Shown here: positions 8,999 to 17,270 of the stretch, piece by piece | How the letters are laid out: each line of letters begins with the position of its first letter | How positions within the stretch are numbered: the stretch's first letter is position 1 | From: Streptomyces sp. R21 | Lineage (GTDB): Bacteria; Actinomycetota; Actinomycetes; Streptomycetales; Streptomycetaceae | Length of the DNA: 64,000 nucleotides | Assembly: GCF_041051975.1 (NCBI RefSeq) | Contig: NZ_CP163435.1 | Span: 3,348,001-3,412,000 of the forward strand | Direction of reading: 5' to 3' | Translations under genes and position numbers: made by a program | The notes under the pieces: generated by a model | Told to the model about the DNA's origin: nothing | Seen by the model: only the letters and a program-made list of their open reading frames with translations | Databases searched by the model: none

Positions 8999-11089
8999 GT
9001 GACGCGCAGCGTGTACGTGACCGGGATCGACCGCGGCGACGGCCGCCAGGTCGTCGAGCTGGGGGTCATGGAGCTCCTGACCCGCCAGGTCGACCGGGTG
9101 GGGGTGTTCCGTCCGCTCGTCCACGACGGCCCGGACCGGCTCTTCGAGCTGCTGCGCGCCCGCTACCGGCTGGCCCAGGACCCCGCGACGGTCTACGGCA
9201 TGGACTACCACGAGGCGTCCGCGCTCCAGGCCGAGCAGGGCACGGACGAGCTGGTCTCCACCCTCGTCGAGCGGTTCCATCTGGTCGCGCGCGACTACGA
9301 CGTCGTCCTGGTCCTCGGTACGGACTTCGCGGCCACCCAGCTGCCGGACGAGCTGGCGCTCAACGCCCGGCTCGCCAACGAGTTCGCCGCATCCGTGATT
9401 CCGGTCGTCGGCGGGCGCGGGCAGACCGCCGAGTCCGTCCGCGCCGAGACCCGCAACGCCTACCGCGCCTACGACGGACTGGGCTGCGACGTGCTCGCGA
9501 TGGTCGTGAACAGGGTGGCCCGCGAGGACCGGGCGGAGATCCACGAGCGGCTCGAATCCCGCCTCCCCGTGCCCTGTTACGTGCTGCCCGACGAGCCCGC
9601 GCTCTCCGCGCCCACCGTCTCGCAGATCACCCACGCCCTCGGCGCGAAGGTGGTGCTCGGCGACGACGCGGGGCTCGCCCGTGACGCGCTCGACTTCGTC
9701 TTCGGCGGCGCGATGCTGCCGAACTTCCTGACCGCGCTGACCCCCGGCTGCCTGGTGGTGACCCCCGGCGACCGCGCCGACCTGGTGGTGGGTGCCCTCG
9801 CCGCGCACAGCGCCGGCACTCCCCCGATAGCCGGCGTGCTGCTCACCCTCGACGAGCGGCCCACGGACGAGGTCCTCACCCTCGCAGCGCGCCTCGCGCC
9901 CGGCACCCCGGTGATCTCCGTACCCGGCAACAGCTTCCCCACCGCGGCCCAACTCTTCGCCCTGGAGGGCAAGTTGAACGCCGCCACCCCTCGCAAGGCG
10001 GAGACCGCGCTCGGCCTCTTCGAGCGGTACGTCGACACCACCGACCTTCTCAGGCGCGTCTCCGCGCCGAGCAGCGACCGCCTCACCCCGATGATGTTCG
10101 AGCACAAGCTGCTGGAGCAGGCCCGCTCCGACAAGCGCCGCGTCGTGCTGCCCGAGGGCACCGAGCCGCGCGTGCTGCACGCCGCCGAGGTGCTGCTGCG
10201 CCGGGGCGTGTGCGAACTGACGCTGCTCGGGCCGGTCGACCAGATCCGCAAGAAGGCCGCCGACCTCGGCATCGACCTCGGCGGCTGCCAGCTGATCGAC
10301 CCGGCCACCTCCGAGCTGCGGGACCGGTTCGCGGAGAAGTACGCGCACTTCCGGGCCCACAAGGGCGTCACGGTCGAGCTCGCCCACGACGTCGTCGCGG
10401 ACGTCAACTACTTCGGCACCCTCATGGTCGAGGAAGGCCTCGCCGACGGGATGGTCTCCGGGTCCGTGCACTCGACGGCCGCCACCATCCGGCCCGCCTT
10501 CGAGATCATCAAGACCAAGCCGGACACCAAGATCGTGTCGTCCGTCTTCTTCATGTGCCTCGCCGACAAGGTCCTCGTCTACGGCGACTGCGCCGTGAAC
10601 CCCGACCCGAACGCCGAGCAGCTCTGCGACATCGCCATCCAGTCGGCCGCCACCGCCGAGCAGTTCGGCGTCGAGCCGCGGATCGCGATGCTGTCGTACT
10701 CGACGGGCACGTCCGGCACGGGCGTGGACGTCGACAAGGTGCGGGAGGCGACCGATCTCGTACGACTGCGCCGTGCCGACCTGAAGATCGAGGGGCCGAT
10801 CCAGTACGACGCCGCGGTCGAGCCGTCCGTGGCGGCGACGAAGCTGCCGGAGTCGGAGGTCGCCGGGCAGGCGTCCGTGCTGATCTTCCCGGACCTGAAC
10901 ACCGGCAACAACACCTACAAGGCCGTGCAGCGCTCGGCCGGCGCGATCGCCGTCGGCCCGGTCATGCAGGGCCTGCGCAAGCCCGTCAACGACCTGTCCC
11001 GCGGCGCCCTCGTCCAGGACATCGTGAACACCGTCGCCATCACGGCGATCCAGGCCCAGATCCCCGACCAGAAGGCTTCCCAGCAGTGA
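8999..11089 (+). CDS. pta: Phosphate acetyltransferase, long (DRTGG-containing) form
   Basis: 696 aa. Interconverts acetyl-CoA and acetyl phosphate. Domains in order: a P-loop-like BioD-type domain (about 1-210; SVYVTGIDRGDGRQ, VLVLGTDF), a DRTGG domain (about 215-325; AMLPNFLTALTPGCLVVTPG) and the catalytic PTA domain (about 360-690; RRVVLPEGTEPRVL, YGDCAVNPDPN, MLSYSTGTSG, FPDLNTGNNTYKAVQR). GTG 8999 is preferred over upstream starts because ACGGAGAG precedes it and TRSVYVTG matches the family N-terminus. Its stop overlaps the ackA start (GTGA), so the two are translationally coupled. Confidence 0.95.
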   Translation: MTRSVYVTGIDRGDGRQVVELGVMELLTRQVDRVGVFRPLVHDGPDRLFELLRARYRLAQDPATVYGMDYHEASALQAEQGTDELVSTLVERFHLVARDYDVVLVLGTDFAATQLPDELALNARLANEFAASVIPVVGGRGQTAESVRAETRNAYRAYDGLGCDVLAMVVNRVAREDRAEIHERLESRLPVPCYVLPDEPALSAPTVSQITHALGAKVVLGDDAGLARDALDFVFGGAMLPNFLTALTPGCLVVTPGDRADLVVGALAAHSAGTPPIAGVLLTLDERPTDEVLTLAARLAPGTPVISVPGNSFPTAAQLFALEGKLNAATPRKAETALGLFERYVDTTDLLRRVSAPSSDRLTPMMFEHKLLEQARSDKRRVVLPEGTEPRVLHAAEVLLRRGVCELTLLGPVDQIRKKAADLGIDLGGCQLIDPATSELRDRFAEKYAHFRAHKGVTVELAHDVVADVNYFGTLMVEEGLADGMVSGSVHSTAATIRPAFEIIKTKPDTKIVSSVFFMCLADKVLVYGDCAVNPDPNAEQLCDIAIQSAATAEQFGVEPRIAMLSYSTGTSGTGVDVDKVREATDLVRLRRADLKIEGPIQYDAAVEPSVAATKLPESEVAGQASVLIFPDLNTGNNTYKAVQRSAGAIAVGPVMQGLRKPVNDLSRGALVQDIVNTVAITAIQAQIPDQKASQQ

Positions 11090-12312
11090 GCGGCACCCGC
11101 GGCACCCGCGTCCTCGTTCTCAACTCCGGCTCGTCGTCGGTCAAGTACCAGCTGCTCGACATGCGTGACAGCAGCCGGCTCGCCGTGGGCCTCGTCGAGC
11201 GCATCGGCGAGGAGACCTCCCGGCTCAAGCACACCCCGCTGCTCGGCGGGGAGTCGCGCGAGTGGACCGGCGCCATCGCCGACCACGGCGCGGCGCTGAA
11301 GGCGGTCGCCGAGGAGCTGGCCAAGGACGGGCTCGGTCTGGACTCCCCCGAGCTGGCCGCGATCGGCCACCGGGTCGTGCACGGCGGCCTGGCCTTCACC
11401 CAGCCGACCGTCATCGACGACGCCGTACTCGCCGAGATCGAACGCCTGATCCCGGTGGCGCCGCTGCACAACCCGGCGAACCTGACGGGCATCCGTACGG
11501 CTCAGGCACTGCGCCCGGACCTCCCCCAAGTGGCCGTCTTCGACACCGCGTTCCACACGACGATGCCGGAGTCGGCGGCACGCTACGCGATCGACGTGGA
11601 GACGGCGGACGCGCACCGGATCCGGCGCTACGGCTTCCACGGCACCTCGCACGCGTACGTGTCCCGCGAGACGGCGAAGCTGCTGGGCAAGGCACCCGAG
11701 GACGTGAACGTCATCGTGCTGCACCTCGGCAACGGGGCGTCCGCCTCCGCCGTACGGGGCGGGAAGTGCGTGGACACCTCCATGGGGCTGACGCCCTTGG
11801 AGGGGCTCGTGATGGGTACGCGCTCCGGTGACATGGACCCTGCTGTCATCTTCCATTTGGAGCGCGTTGGCGGGATGTCCACGGACGAGATCGACACTCT
11901 TCTCAACAAGAGGAGCGGCCTGATCGGTCTGTGCGGGGACAACGACATGCGGGAGATCCGGCGCCGCGTCGACGAGGGTGACGAGCGGGCGCGGCTGGCC
12001 TTCGACATCTACATCCACCGCCTGAAGAAGTACATCGGCGCCTACTACGCGGTGCTCGGCCGCGTGGACGCGGTCGCCTTCACCGCCGGGGTGGGCGAGA
12101 ACGCCGCCCCGGTGCGGGAGGCCGCGGTCGCCGGTCTGGAGGAACTGGGCCTGACGGTCGACGGAGACCTGAACGCGGCGCGAGGCGACGGCCCCAGGCT
12201 GATATCGCCCGAGTACGCGCGGGTTGCGGTGGCCGTGGTGCCGACCGACGAGGAACTGGAGATCGCCACGCAGACGTACGCACTCGTGGGCGCGTCCCAC
12301 GACCTCACCTGA
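11086..12312 (+). CDS. ackA: Acetate kinase
   Basis: 408 aa. Transfers phosphate between acetyl phosphate and ADP, making ATP and acetate. Signature motifs: VLVLNSGSSSVKYQLLD at the N-terminus, IGHRVVHGG, PLHNPANL, FDTAFHTTMP, RRYGFHGTSH, HLGNGASA, the GLMGTRSGD-like segment and TAGVGENA. GTG 11086 overlaps the pta TGA by one base step (GTGA), the standard coupled arrangement. Pta and AckA together form the reversible acetate/acetyl-phosphate pathway. Confidence 0.96.
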   Translation: MSGTRGTRVLVLNSGSSSVKYQLLDMRDSSRLAVGLVERIGEETSRLKHTPLLGGESREWTGAIADHGAALKAVAEELAKDGLGLDSPELAAIGHRVVHGGLAFTQPTVIDDAVLAEIERLIPVAPLHNPANLTGIRTAQALRPDLPQVAVFDTAFHTTMPESAARYAIDVETADAHRIRRYGFHGTSHAYVSRETAKLLGKAPEDVNVIVLHLGNGASASAVRGGKCVDTSMGLTPLEGLVMGTRSGDMDPAVIFHLERVGGMSTDEIDTLLNKRSGLIGLCGDNDMREIRRRVDEGDERARLAFDIYIHRLKKYIGAYYAVLGRVDAVAFTAGVGENAAPVREAAVAGLEELGLTVDGDLNAARGDGPRLISPEYARVAVAVVPTDEELEIATQTYALVGASHDLT

Positions 12313-12335
12313 GCGGCATCCCGCCCTTTTGTATC

Positions 12336-12379
12336 TTCCGCCAGACGGAATATTCCGCAGCGAAACAAACCGATAGGAT
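12336..12379 (+). promoter_or_regulatory. Palindrome and candidate leaderless promoter of pyk
   Basis: CGGAATATTCCG (12346-12357) is a perfect 12-bp palindrome; TTCCG-CCAGA-CGGAA (12336-12350) overlaps it. TAGGAT at 12374-12379 is six bases before the ATG at 12386, consistent with a -10 box for a leaderless mRNA. The palindrome would lie over the -35 region, a repressor-like position. No ribosome site is visible before the ATG. Confidence 0.4.
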
Positions 12380-12385
12380 CGCCCC

Positions 12386-13816
12386 ATGCGCCGTTCGAAA
12401 ATCGTCTGTACTCTCGGCCCCGCGGTCGACTCCCACGAGCAGCTCGTCGCGCTGATCGAGGCCGGCATGAACGTGGCCCGCTTCAACTTCAGCCATGGCA
12501 CGCACTCCGAGCACCAGGGGCGGTACGACCGCGTCCGTGCCGCCTCCGCCGAGACCGGCAAGGCCATCGGTGTGCTCGCCGACCTCCAGGGCCCGAAGAT
12601 CCGCCTGGAGACCTTCGCCGAGGGTCCCGTCGAGCTGGTGCGTGGTGACGAGTTCACCATCACCGCCGAGGACGTCCCCGGCGACAAGACGATCTGCGGC
12701 ACGACCTACAAGGGTCTGCCGGGCGACGTCGCCGAGGGCGACCCGATCCTGATCAACGACGGCAACGTCGAGCTGAAGGTCCTCGCGGTCGACGGCCCCC
12801 GGGTCAAGACGGTCGTCATCGAGGGCGGCGTCATCTCCGACCACAAGGGCATCAACCTGCCCGGCGCGGCCGTGAACGTGCCCGCGCTGTCCGAGAAGGA
12901 CGTCGAGGACCTGCGCTTCGCCCTGCGGATGGGCTGCGACATGGTCGCCCTGTCCTTCGTGCGCGACGCCAACGACGTGAACGACGTCCACAAGGTGATG
13001 GACGAGGAGGGCCGCCGGGTCCCCGTCATCGCCAAGGTGGAGAAGCCGCAGGCGGTCGAGCACATGGAGGGCGTCGTCGCGGCGTTCGACGCGGTGATGG
13101 TGGCCCGCGGCGACCTCGCCGTCGAGTACCCCCTGGAGAAGGTCCCGATGGTGCAGAAGCGCCTCGTGGAGCTCTGCCGCCGCAACGCCAAGCCGGTGAT
13201 CGTCGCGACCCAGATGATGGAGTCGATGATCACCAACTCCCGTCCGACGCGCGCCGAGGCCTCCGACGTCGCCAACGCGATCCTCGACGGCGCCGACGCG
13301 GTCATGCTGTCCGCCGAGTCGAGCGTGGGCGCCTACCCGATCGAGACGGTCAAGACGATGTCGAAGATCGTCCAGGCCGCCGAGGAGGAGCTGCTCTCGA
13401 AGGGCCTGCAGCCCCTCGTCCCCGGCAAGAAGCCCCGTACGCAGGGTGGTTCGGTCGCCCGCGCCGCCTGCGAGATCGCCGACTTCCTCGGCGGCAAGGG
13501 CCTGGTGGCCTTCACCAAGTCCGGTGACACCGCCCGCCGGCTCTCCCGCTACCGCGCGGCCCAGCCGATCCTGGCCTTCACCACGGAGGAGAGCACCCGC
13601 AACCAGCTGACGCTCAGCTGGGGCGTGGAGCCGCACGTGGTGCCGTTCGTGAACAGCACGGACGAGATGGTCGACCTGGTCGACGGCGAGGTGCTCAAGC
13701 TCGACCGCTTCAGCCAGGGCGACACCCTGATCATCACCGCCGGCTCGCCTCCCGGGGTCGCCGGCACCACCAACATGGTCCGGGTGCACCACCTGGGCGG
13801 CGGCGAGCGCGACTGA
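12386..13816 (+). CDS. pyk: Pyruvate kinase
   Basis: 476 aa. Converts phosphoenolpyruvate and ADP to pyruvate and ATP. Motifs: MRRSKIVCTLGPA, NFSHG, LQGPKIR, the catalytic-lysine region PVIAKVEKPQAVEHM, MVARGDLAVE, the magnesium/substrate segment KPVIVATQMMESM, and DGADAVMLSAESSVG. The C-terminal allosteric domain is complete. It lies 73 bp after ackA with its own putative promoter and ends in a strong hairpin, so it is probably a separate transcript. Confidence 0.96.
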   Translation: MRRSKIVCTLGPAVDSHEQLVALIEAGMNVARFNFSHGTHSEHQGRYDRVRAASAETGKAIGVLADLQGPKIRLETFAEGPVELVRGDEFTITAEDVPGDKTICGTTYKGLPGDVAEGDPILINDGNVELKVLAVDGPRVKTVVIEGGVISDHKGINLPGAAVNVPALSEKDVEDLRFALRMGCDMVALSFVRDANDVNDVHKVMDEEGRRVPVIAKVEKPQAVEHMEGVVAAFDAVMVARGDLAVEYPLEKVPMVQKRLVELCRRNAKPVIVATQMMESMITNSRPTRAEASDVANAILDGADAVMLSAESSVGAYPIETVKTMSKIVQAAEEELLSKGLQPLVPGKKPRTQGGSVARAACEIADFLGGKGLVAFTKSGDTARRLSRYRAAQPILAFTTEESTRNQLTLSWGVEPHVVPFVNSTDEMVDLVDGEVLKLDRFSQGDTLIITAGSPPGVAGTTNMVRVHHLGGGERD

Positions 13817-13846
13817 TCCGCCGGTCGCAGAGACTGTCGTACGACG

Positions 13847-13884
13847 CCGAGGGCGCCCCCTGCTGATGCAGGGGGCGCCCTCGG
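13847..13884 (+). terminator. Rho-independent terminator after pyk
   Basis: Perfect inverted repeat with 17-bp arms (13847-13863 and 13868-13884) around a TGAT loop, followed by TTTTGT. The core is GGGCGCCCCC. It lies 30 bp after the pyk stop and before the convergent Ser-rich gene, so it may act in both directions. Confidence 0.9.
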
Positions 13885-13921
13885 TTTTGTGCGGCTCCCG
13901 GACGGGTCTGGGACGGGACCG

Positions 13922-15259
13922 TCAGTCCTGGTAGGTGTGCATCCCGGGAACGGTGAGGTCGCCGCCGAACTGGCCGGCCTGGACGACCTTCACCTTGGTG
14001 AAGTAGATCAGCGGGATGTTCAGCGGCGGCGGGCTGTCCGGGCTGAACGTGACCGGGATCAGACCGAGCAGGTTGCCCGAGATGCTCTCGGTGTACATGA
14101 CCGTCTTGCCGTTGCGGATGGTCGACGTCGTGCCTGCCCCCGCCTTCACGTGGTACGTCTTGCCCGACTGCTTGTCCTTGACGGTCTGGTGCAGATCGCC
14201 GATGTCGGTGCCGTCGGAGATGACGTACTTCAGGACCTTCTTGACGCTGCCGTTGGCTGTCCGCACCTTGACGATGCCCTGATAGTCGGCGCCCTTGAGG
14301 AGCAGGGAGCTGGCGTTCAGGTACCAGGGGTCGTCGGGCAGGGTGACGGGGTTGTCGACACCGCCCTCCTCGTCCGTGGCGACCGGGCAGTTGTCCGGGT
14401 CCGTGGTGGAGCTCGCGGACGGGCTGGGCGTCGCCGACGCGGCGGCCTCAGCCGTCTCGGCCGCGTCCTTGGCGGCGTCCGTGGCCTTCTTGGTGGTGTC
14501 CTCGACCGTCTTCTCGGTCTTCTCCGTGGTGCTCTTGACCGTGTCGGTGACCTTGTCGGTCGTGTCCTTCACGGTGTCGGAGACGCTGCCGGTGGAGTCC
14601 GAGGAGTCCTTGGTGGCGGACGCCGAGGGCGAGGGCGAGGCGGACGGCGAGGCGGTGCTGCTCGACGAGGAGCCGTCGTCGCCCGTGAAGATGCCGGTGA
14701 TCGCGTCGCCGATGTCCTTGAGCACGTTGTCGCTGCTCTTGGACGGCGAGGGGGTCGCCGTGGAGGCACTGTCGGACGTCGACGTGGACTTGCTCGCCGT
14801 GGCGGAGGGGGTCGGCGTGGAGTCGGCCTTGTCGTCGGAACCTGAATCCGGCGAAGAGGTCTTGTCCGTGGCCGACGACTGGGACGCCGACGGGCTCGGC
14901 TCGTCCGTGGACTTGTCGGTGGACTTGTCCGTGGGCGTGCTGCTGCTCGTGGAGGCGGAGGGCGACGGCGTGGCCGAGGCACTCGCGCTCGCGTCGTCGC
15001 CGGTCACGGCCGCGACGCAGTCCTTGTACTCGTCCGCCGTGAGGCTCTTGGAGGAGGAGTGGTCGTCGGCGTTCGCGAGCGTCGGCGTCAGGCCCATGCC
15101 CATGAGGACCGCGGTCGGCATCGCGGCGATGGCTATCGCCTTGCCGGCAGGCATGTGGAACCTGGTGAACAGCGGCTTCCTGGGGGCCGCGTGGCGCGGC
15201 CCGGTTCTCACACGGGACTCGTCCACATCAGCCCCGTGGATCACCTCGTCAGCCGGCAC
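13922..15259 (-). CDS. Secreted Ser/Thr/Asp-rich surface protein
   Basis: 445 aa. A basic N-terminal stretch (~34 residues) precedes a hydrophobic segment (KAIAIAAMPTAVLMGMG) ending in LANADD, resembling a signal peptide with a long n-region. Residues ~75-295 are low-complexity Ser/Thr/Asp/Pro sequence including SPSAS blocks and a Thr/Asp/Lys-rich helical stretch (DTVKDTTDKVTDTVK). The last ~150 residues form a compact domain with DNCPVATDEEGG and LNASSLLLKGADYQGIVKV. Homologs are often mislabelled HypF; nothing here resembles a hydrogenase factor. Its start overlaps the DUF6114 stop (ATGCCGGCTGA). Function unknown; a wall or surface role is inferred. Confidence 0.8.
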   Translation of the reverse strand: MPADEVIHGADVDESRVRTGPRHAAPRKPLFTRFHMPAGKAIAIAAMPTAVLMGMGLTPTLANADDHSSSKSLTADEYKDCVAAVTGDDASASASATPSPSASTSSSTPTDKSTDKSTDEPSPSASQSSATDKTSSPDSGSDDKADSTPTPSATASKSTSTSDSASTATPSPSKSSDNVLKDIGDAITGIFTGDDGSSSSSTASPSASPSPSASATKDSSDSTGSVSDTVKDTTDKVTDTVKSTTEKTEKTVEDTTKKATDAAKDAAETAEAAASATPSPSASSTTDPDNCPVATDEEGGVDNPVTLPDDPWYLNASSLLLKGADYQGIVKVRTANGSVKKVLKYVISDGTDIGDLHQTVKDKQSGKTYHVKAGAGTTSTIRNGKTVMYTESISGNLLGLIPVTFSPDSPPPLNIPLIYFTKVKVVQAGQFGGDLTVPGMHTYQD

Positions 15260-15899
15260 TGTGCCTCCCGTTCGCCCCGTTCGCCGGGCTCGTTCCTGAC
15301 AGATCGTTCGGCTCGCTCAGGTGGTACAGCCCGTTCGCGTCGTCCGTCCCACGGGGCTCGCCCAGGCCGCCCGGCTCGAAGGGCGCGTTCCCGTGCCCCT
15401 CCGCCTTGGTCAGGCCGTCGAGGCCGCCCGTGGTGTCGGCCGGAGCCCCGCCCGGGGCGTCGTCCGCCGCACGCGTCACGGTTCTGGCCGGCTCGCCCTC
15501 GGGCTCGCCCGGCATCCAGGAGACGGCCATCGCGCCGCCGATCAGAGCGAACAGGAAGCCGATGAGGAAGCCGCCGAGGTTCGCCACCGGGATGGACACC
15601 AGGGCCAGCAGGATCGCCGCGACACCGGCGAAGGTCCGTACGTGCTTCTGGAACCAGAGGCTCACACCGAGCACGACGAGCAGGACCCCGATGATCAGGG
15701 ATCCGGCACCCGCGGTGGTCGACATCGCCAGCGTCAGGTGGCCGATCTGGAGGTGCGCGTACGGGAAGTATGCGATGGGGAGTCCGCCGAGCATGACGAA
15801 CAGGCCGGCCCAGAACGGCCGCTGACCCCGCCAGACGCGGAAGATCCGTCGGAAGGCCTTGAGGTAGTGCTCGTCCTGACGAGGCGACTCGGCGCTCAT
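15249..15899 (-). CDS. DUF6114 four-helix membrane protein
   Basis: 216 aa. A cytoplasmic start (FRRIFRVWRGQRPFWAGLF) is followed by about four membrane segments: GLFVMLGGLPIAYFPYA, LTLAMSTTAGAGSLIIGVLL, VRTFAGVAAILLALVSIPV and GGFLIGFLFALIGGAMAVSW. The C-terminal ~85 residues are hydrophilic, rich in Gly/Asp/Glu/Pro. AGGGAG precedes ATG 15899. It lies between the DUF6230 gene and the Ser-rich secreted protein in the same direction and overlaps the latter by 11 bp, so the three form an operon. Molecular role unknown. Confidence 0.85.
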   Translation of the reverse strand: MSAESPRQDEHYLKAFRRIFRVWRGQRPFWAGLFVMLGGLPIAYFPYAHLQIGHLTLAMSTTAGAGSLIIGVLLVVLGVSLWFQKHVRTFAGVAAILLALVSIPVANLGGFLIGFLFALIGGAMAVSWMPGEPEGEPARTVTRAADDAPGGAPADTTGGLDGLTKAEGHGNAPFEPGGLGEPRGTDDANGLYHLSEPNDLSGTSPANGANGRHSAG

Positions 15900-16003
15900 G
15901 GAAACAGCTCCCTGGAACGGCGTTGCTGTGGAGAGTTGGTACTGCGGGCCGTGGCGACCGGGCGGGGGGCGCCGCCGGCGCCCCCCGCCCGGTCACGGAG
16001 TGC

Positions 16004-16636
16004 CTAGTAGCACTCCTTGACGCCCTTGGACACGGACATCTTCAGACCACTGAGCTTGAAGGTTCCGGCGGTGGTGGCCCACGCCGTCTGCTTCACGTTC
16101 GTCAGCGTGGCCGAGTCGGCCTGCTGGGAGAACCCGTACGGGTTCGCCTGGTCGCCCTTGGAGATGCCGGGACCCTTGCTGGCGTCCTTCGCGGCAACGC
16201 CGATGTCAATGCCGTGGAACACGGCATTGGCCTCGAGGTCCTCGACATCGACGTAGAGGTTCTCGGCCTCGACCGGCGTGTCGCCGCCGCCCGCCTTGAG
16301 GGTCAGGCTGACCGACCCGAGCAGCGGGATGTTCGGGGTGACCACCGACTGGCACATGTTGGTGAGCGACGCGGTCTTGAAACCCGAGACGGCGACGGGG
16401 TGAGCCGTCTTGCTGCCGTCGAGGTTGTAACCCGAGTCAATGGCCCCGTACTGGACGAAGCCCGTACCGTCGAGCTTGTCCGCCGTCACCTTGAACGACT
16501 GACCCGAAACACTGAACGACGCGGCGAGAGCGCCCTGCGCGAGGGCGACACCTATCGCGGCCGTAGCGGCAACGCTGGGCACCATGACCACAGCGAAACG
16601 CTTCCATCTGGTCCCGCCACGCACCTGGGACTCCAT
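16004..16636 (-). CDS. DUF6230 secreted or membrane-anchored protein
   Basis: 210 aa. KRFAVVMVPSVAATAAIGVA with ALAASF is an N-terminal signal or anchor. The remainder is a beta-rich domain (FSVSGQSFKVTADKLDG, then TNMCQSVVTPNIPLLGSVSL) with two Cys, one near residue 120 and one at the C-terminus (KECY). ATG 16636 is chosen over the ATG 24 bases upstream because GAAGGAGG sits eight bases before it. It is first in the operon with the DUF6114 and Ser-rich genes, and follows a 634-bp gap holding several palindromes. Confidence 0.85.
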   Translation of the reverse strand: MESQVRGGTRWKRFAVVMVPSVAATAAIGVALAQGALAASFSVSGQSFKVTADKLDGTGFVQYGAIDSGYNLDGSKTAHPVAVSGFKTASLTNMCQSVVTPNIPLLGSVSLTLKAGGGDTPVEAENLYVDVEDLEANAVFHGIDIGVAAKDASKGPGISKGDQANPYGFSQQADSATLTNVKQTAWATTAGTFKLSGLKMSVSKGVKECY

Positions 16637-17012
16637 ATTTCCTCCTTCTCGGACGTACATCTCCTGGCCCTGACTGCCGCCTGTCGGCGGCTCAGTCGGG
16701 CAGGGATGGGAGAAGTGCTACGTCCTCGGGAAGGAGAGCGCCCGTCCTCGGAGGCGCTAGCTTGCGCACCGATCACCGGCGATCACCCCCGAGCGACAAC
16801 CACTGGTCGCGCCTGACACACATCACGCACAACCTGCCGGACAGGCTCCACCGGTTGGTGAAGACCCCCCTGTCCAAGGGACGGCGCCACTGCCGCCGCC
16901 CCTGCCCGGTGGGGACCCAGAAAACCCCTTGACCCGATTGGCTGTCGGGGCTGGGGTAATGGACCGAGCGTCGCCGATCGTGGTGCATTCTCGCCGCCCG
17001 CACAAGGGGGTT

Positions 17013-17030
17013 CGTTACTGGCTAGTAACG
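17013..17030. promoter_or_regulatory. Inverted repeat CGTTACT-GGCT-AGTAACG
   Basis: Perfect 7-bp arms. The half-site TTACT/AGTAA recurs at 17145-17157 and in the icmA palindrome at 20959-20982. Spacing differs in each case, but the recurrence suggests a related family of operators, perhaps for TetR-type repressors. Confidence 0.45.
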
Positions 17031-17144
17031 GGCAGATAACCGAACAACGACCCGCCGGTATCGGTCGACGACACAGGGTGGTGTCAACTGTGGCGACAGA
17101 TCGGTTGACACTTGGACAGAAACCGACAGATCAACGCCTCTGAC

Positions 17145-17157
17145 TTACTCCAAGTAA
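17145..17157. promoter_or_regulatory. Inverted repeat TTACT-CCA-AGTAA
   Basis: Five-base arms with a 3-bp spacer, the same half-site as at 17013-17030, 115 bp away. Reported as a second, weaker copy. Confidence 0.3.
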
Positions 17158-17161
17158 CAGC

Positions 17162-17195
17162 GGCCGCGTTTACCAAGTTTTGGTAAAGCGCGGCC
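17162..17195. other. Long stem-loop with core TTTACCAAGTTTTGGTAAA
   Basis: The 8-bp arms TTTACCAA/TTGGTAAA around GTT extend outward with GGCCGCG/CGCGGCC after a single bulged G, giving about 15 pairs. It lies 75 bp beyond the stop of the minus-strand thioredoxin-TPR gene. No T-tract follows on either strand, so it may be an operator or RNA structure as well as a terminator. Confidence 0.5.
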
Positions 17196-17270
17196 ACTTG
17201 TCGCTCTGTCGGCAAATCTTTCACTCGGGCATCACAAGCCCCGGCGTTTAGGAACAGGTCAACGGACCGG

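Larger units (their letters stand above)
16637..17270. other. 634-bp gap with no credible gene; promoter and operator region
   Basis: No reading frame here has a convincing start or protein pattern; two short minus-strand frames (about 16773-17005) look like chance. The gap lies between the DUF6230 operon and the upstream thioredoxin-TPR gene, both on the minus strand. It holds three inverted repeats, listed separately, and a repeated GACAGATC (about 17096 and 17125) near a TTGACA (about 17105). Confidence 0.6.

Noticed and set aside
8915..10471. Antisense frame within pta (518 codons)
   Set aside because: Composition-driven shadow; pta reads through with complete family motifs.
16773..17005. 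Small minus-strand ORFs in the 634-bp gap
   Set aside because: No ribosome site, odd composition and no family resemblance; more likely promoter DNA.
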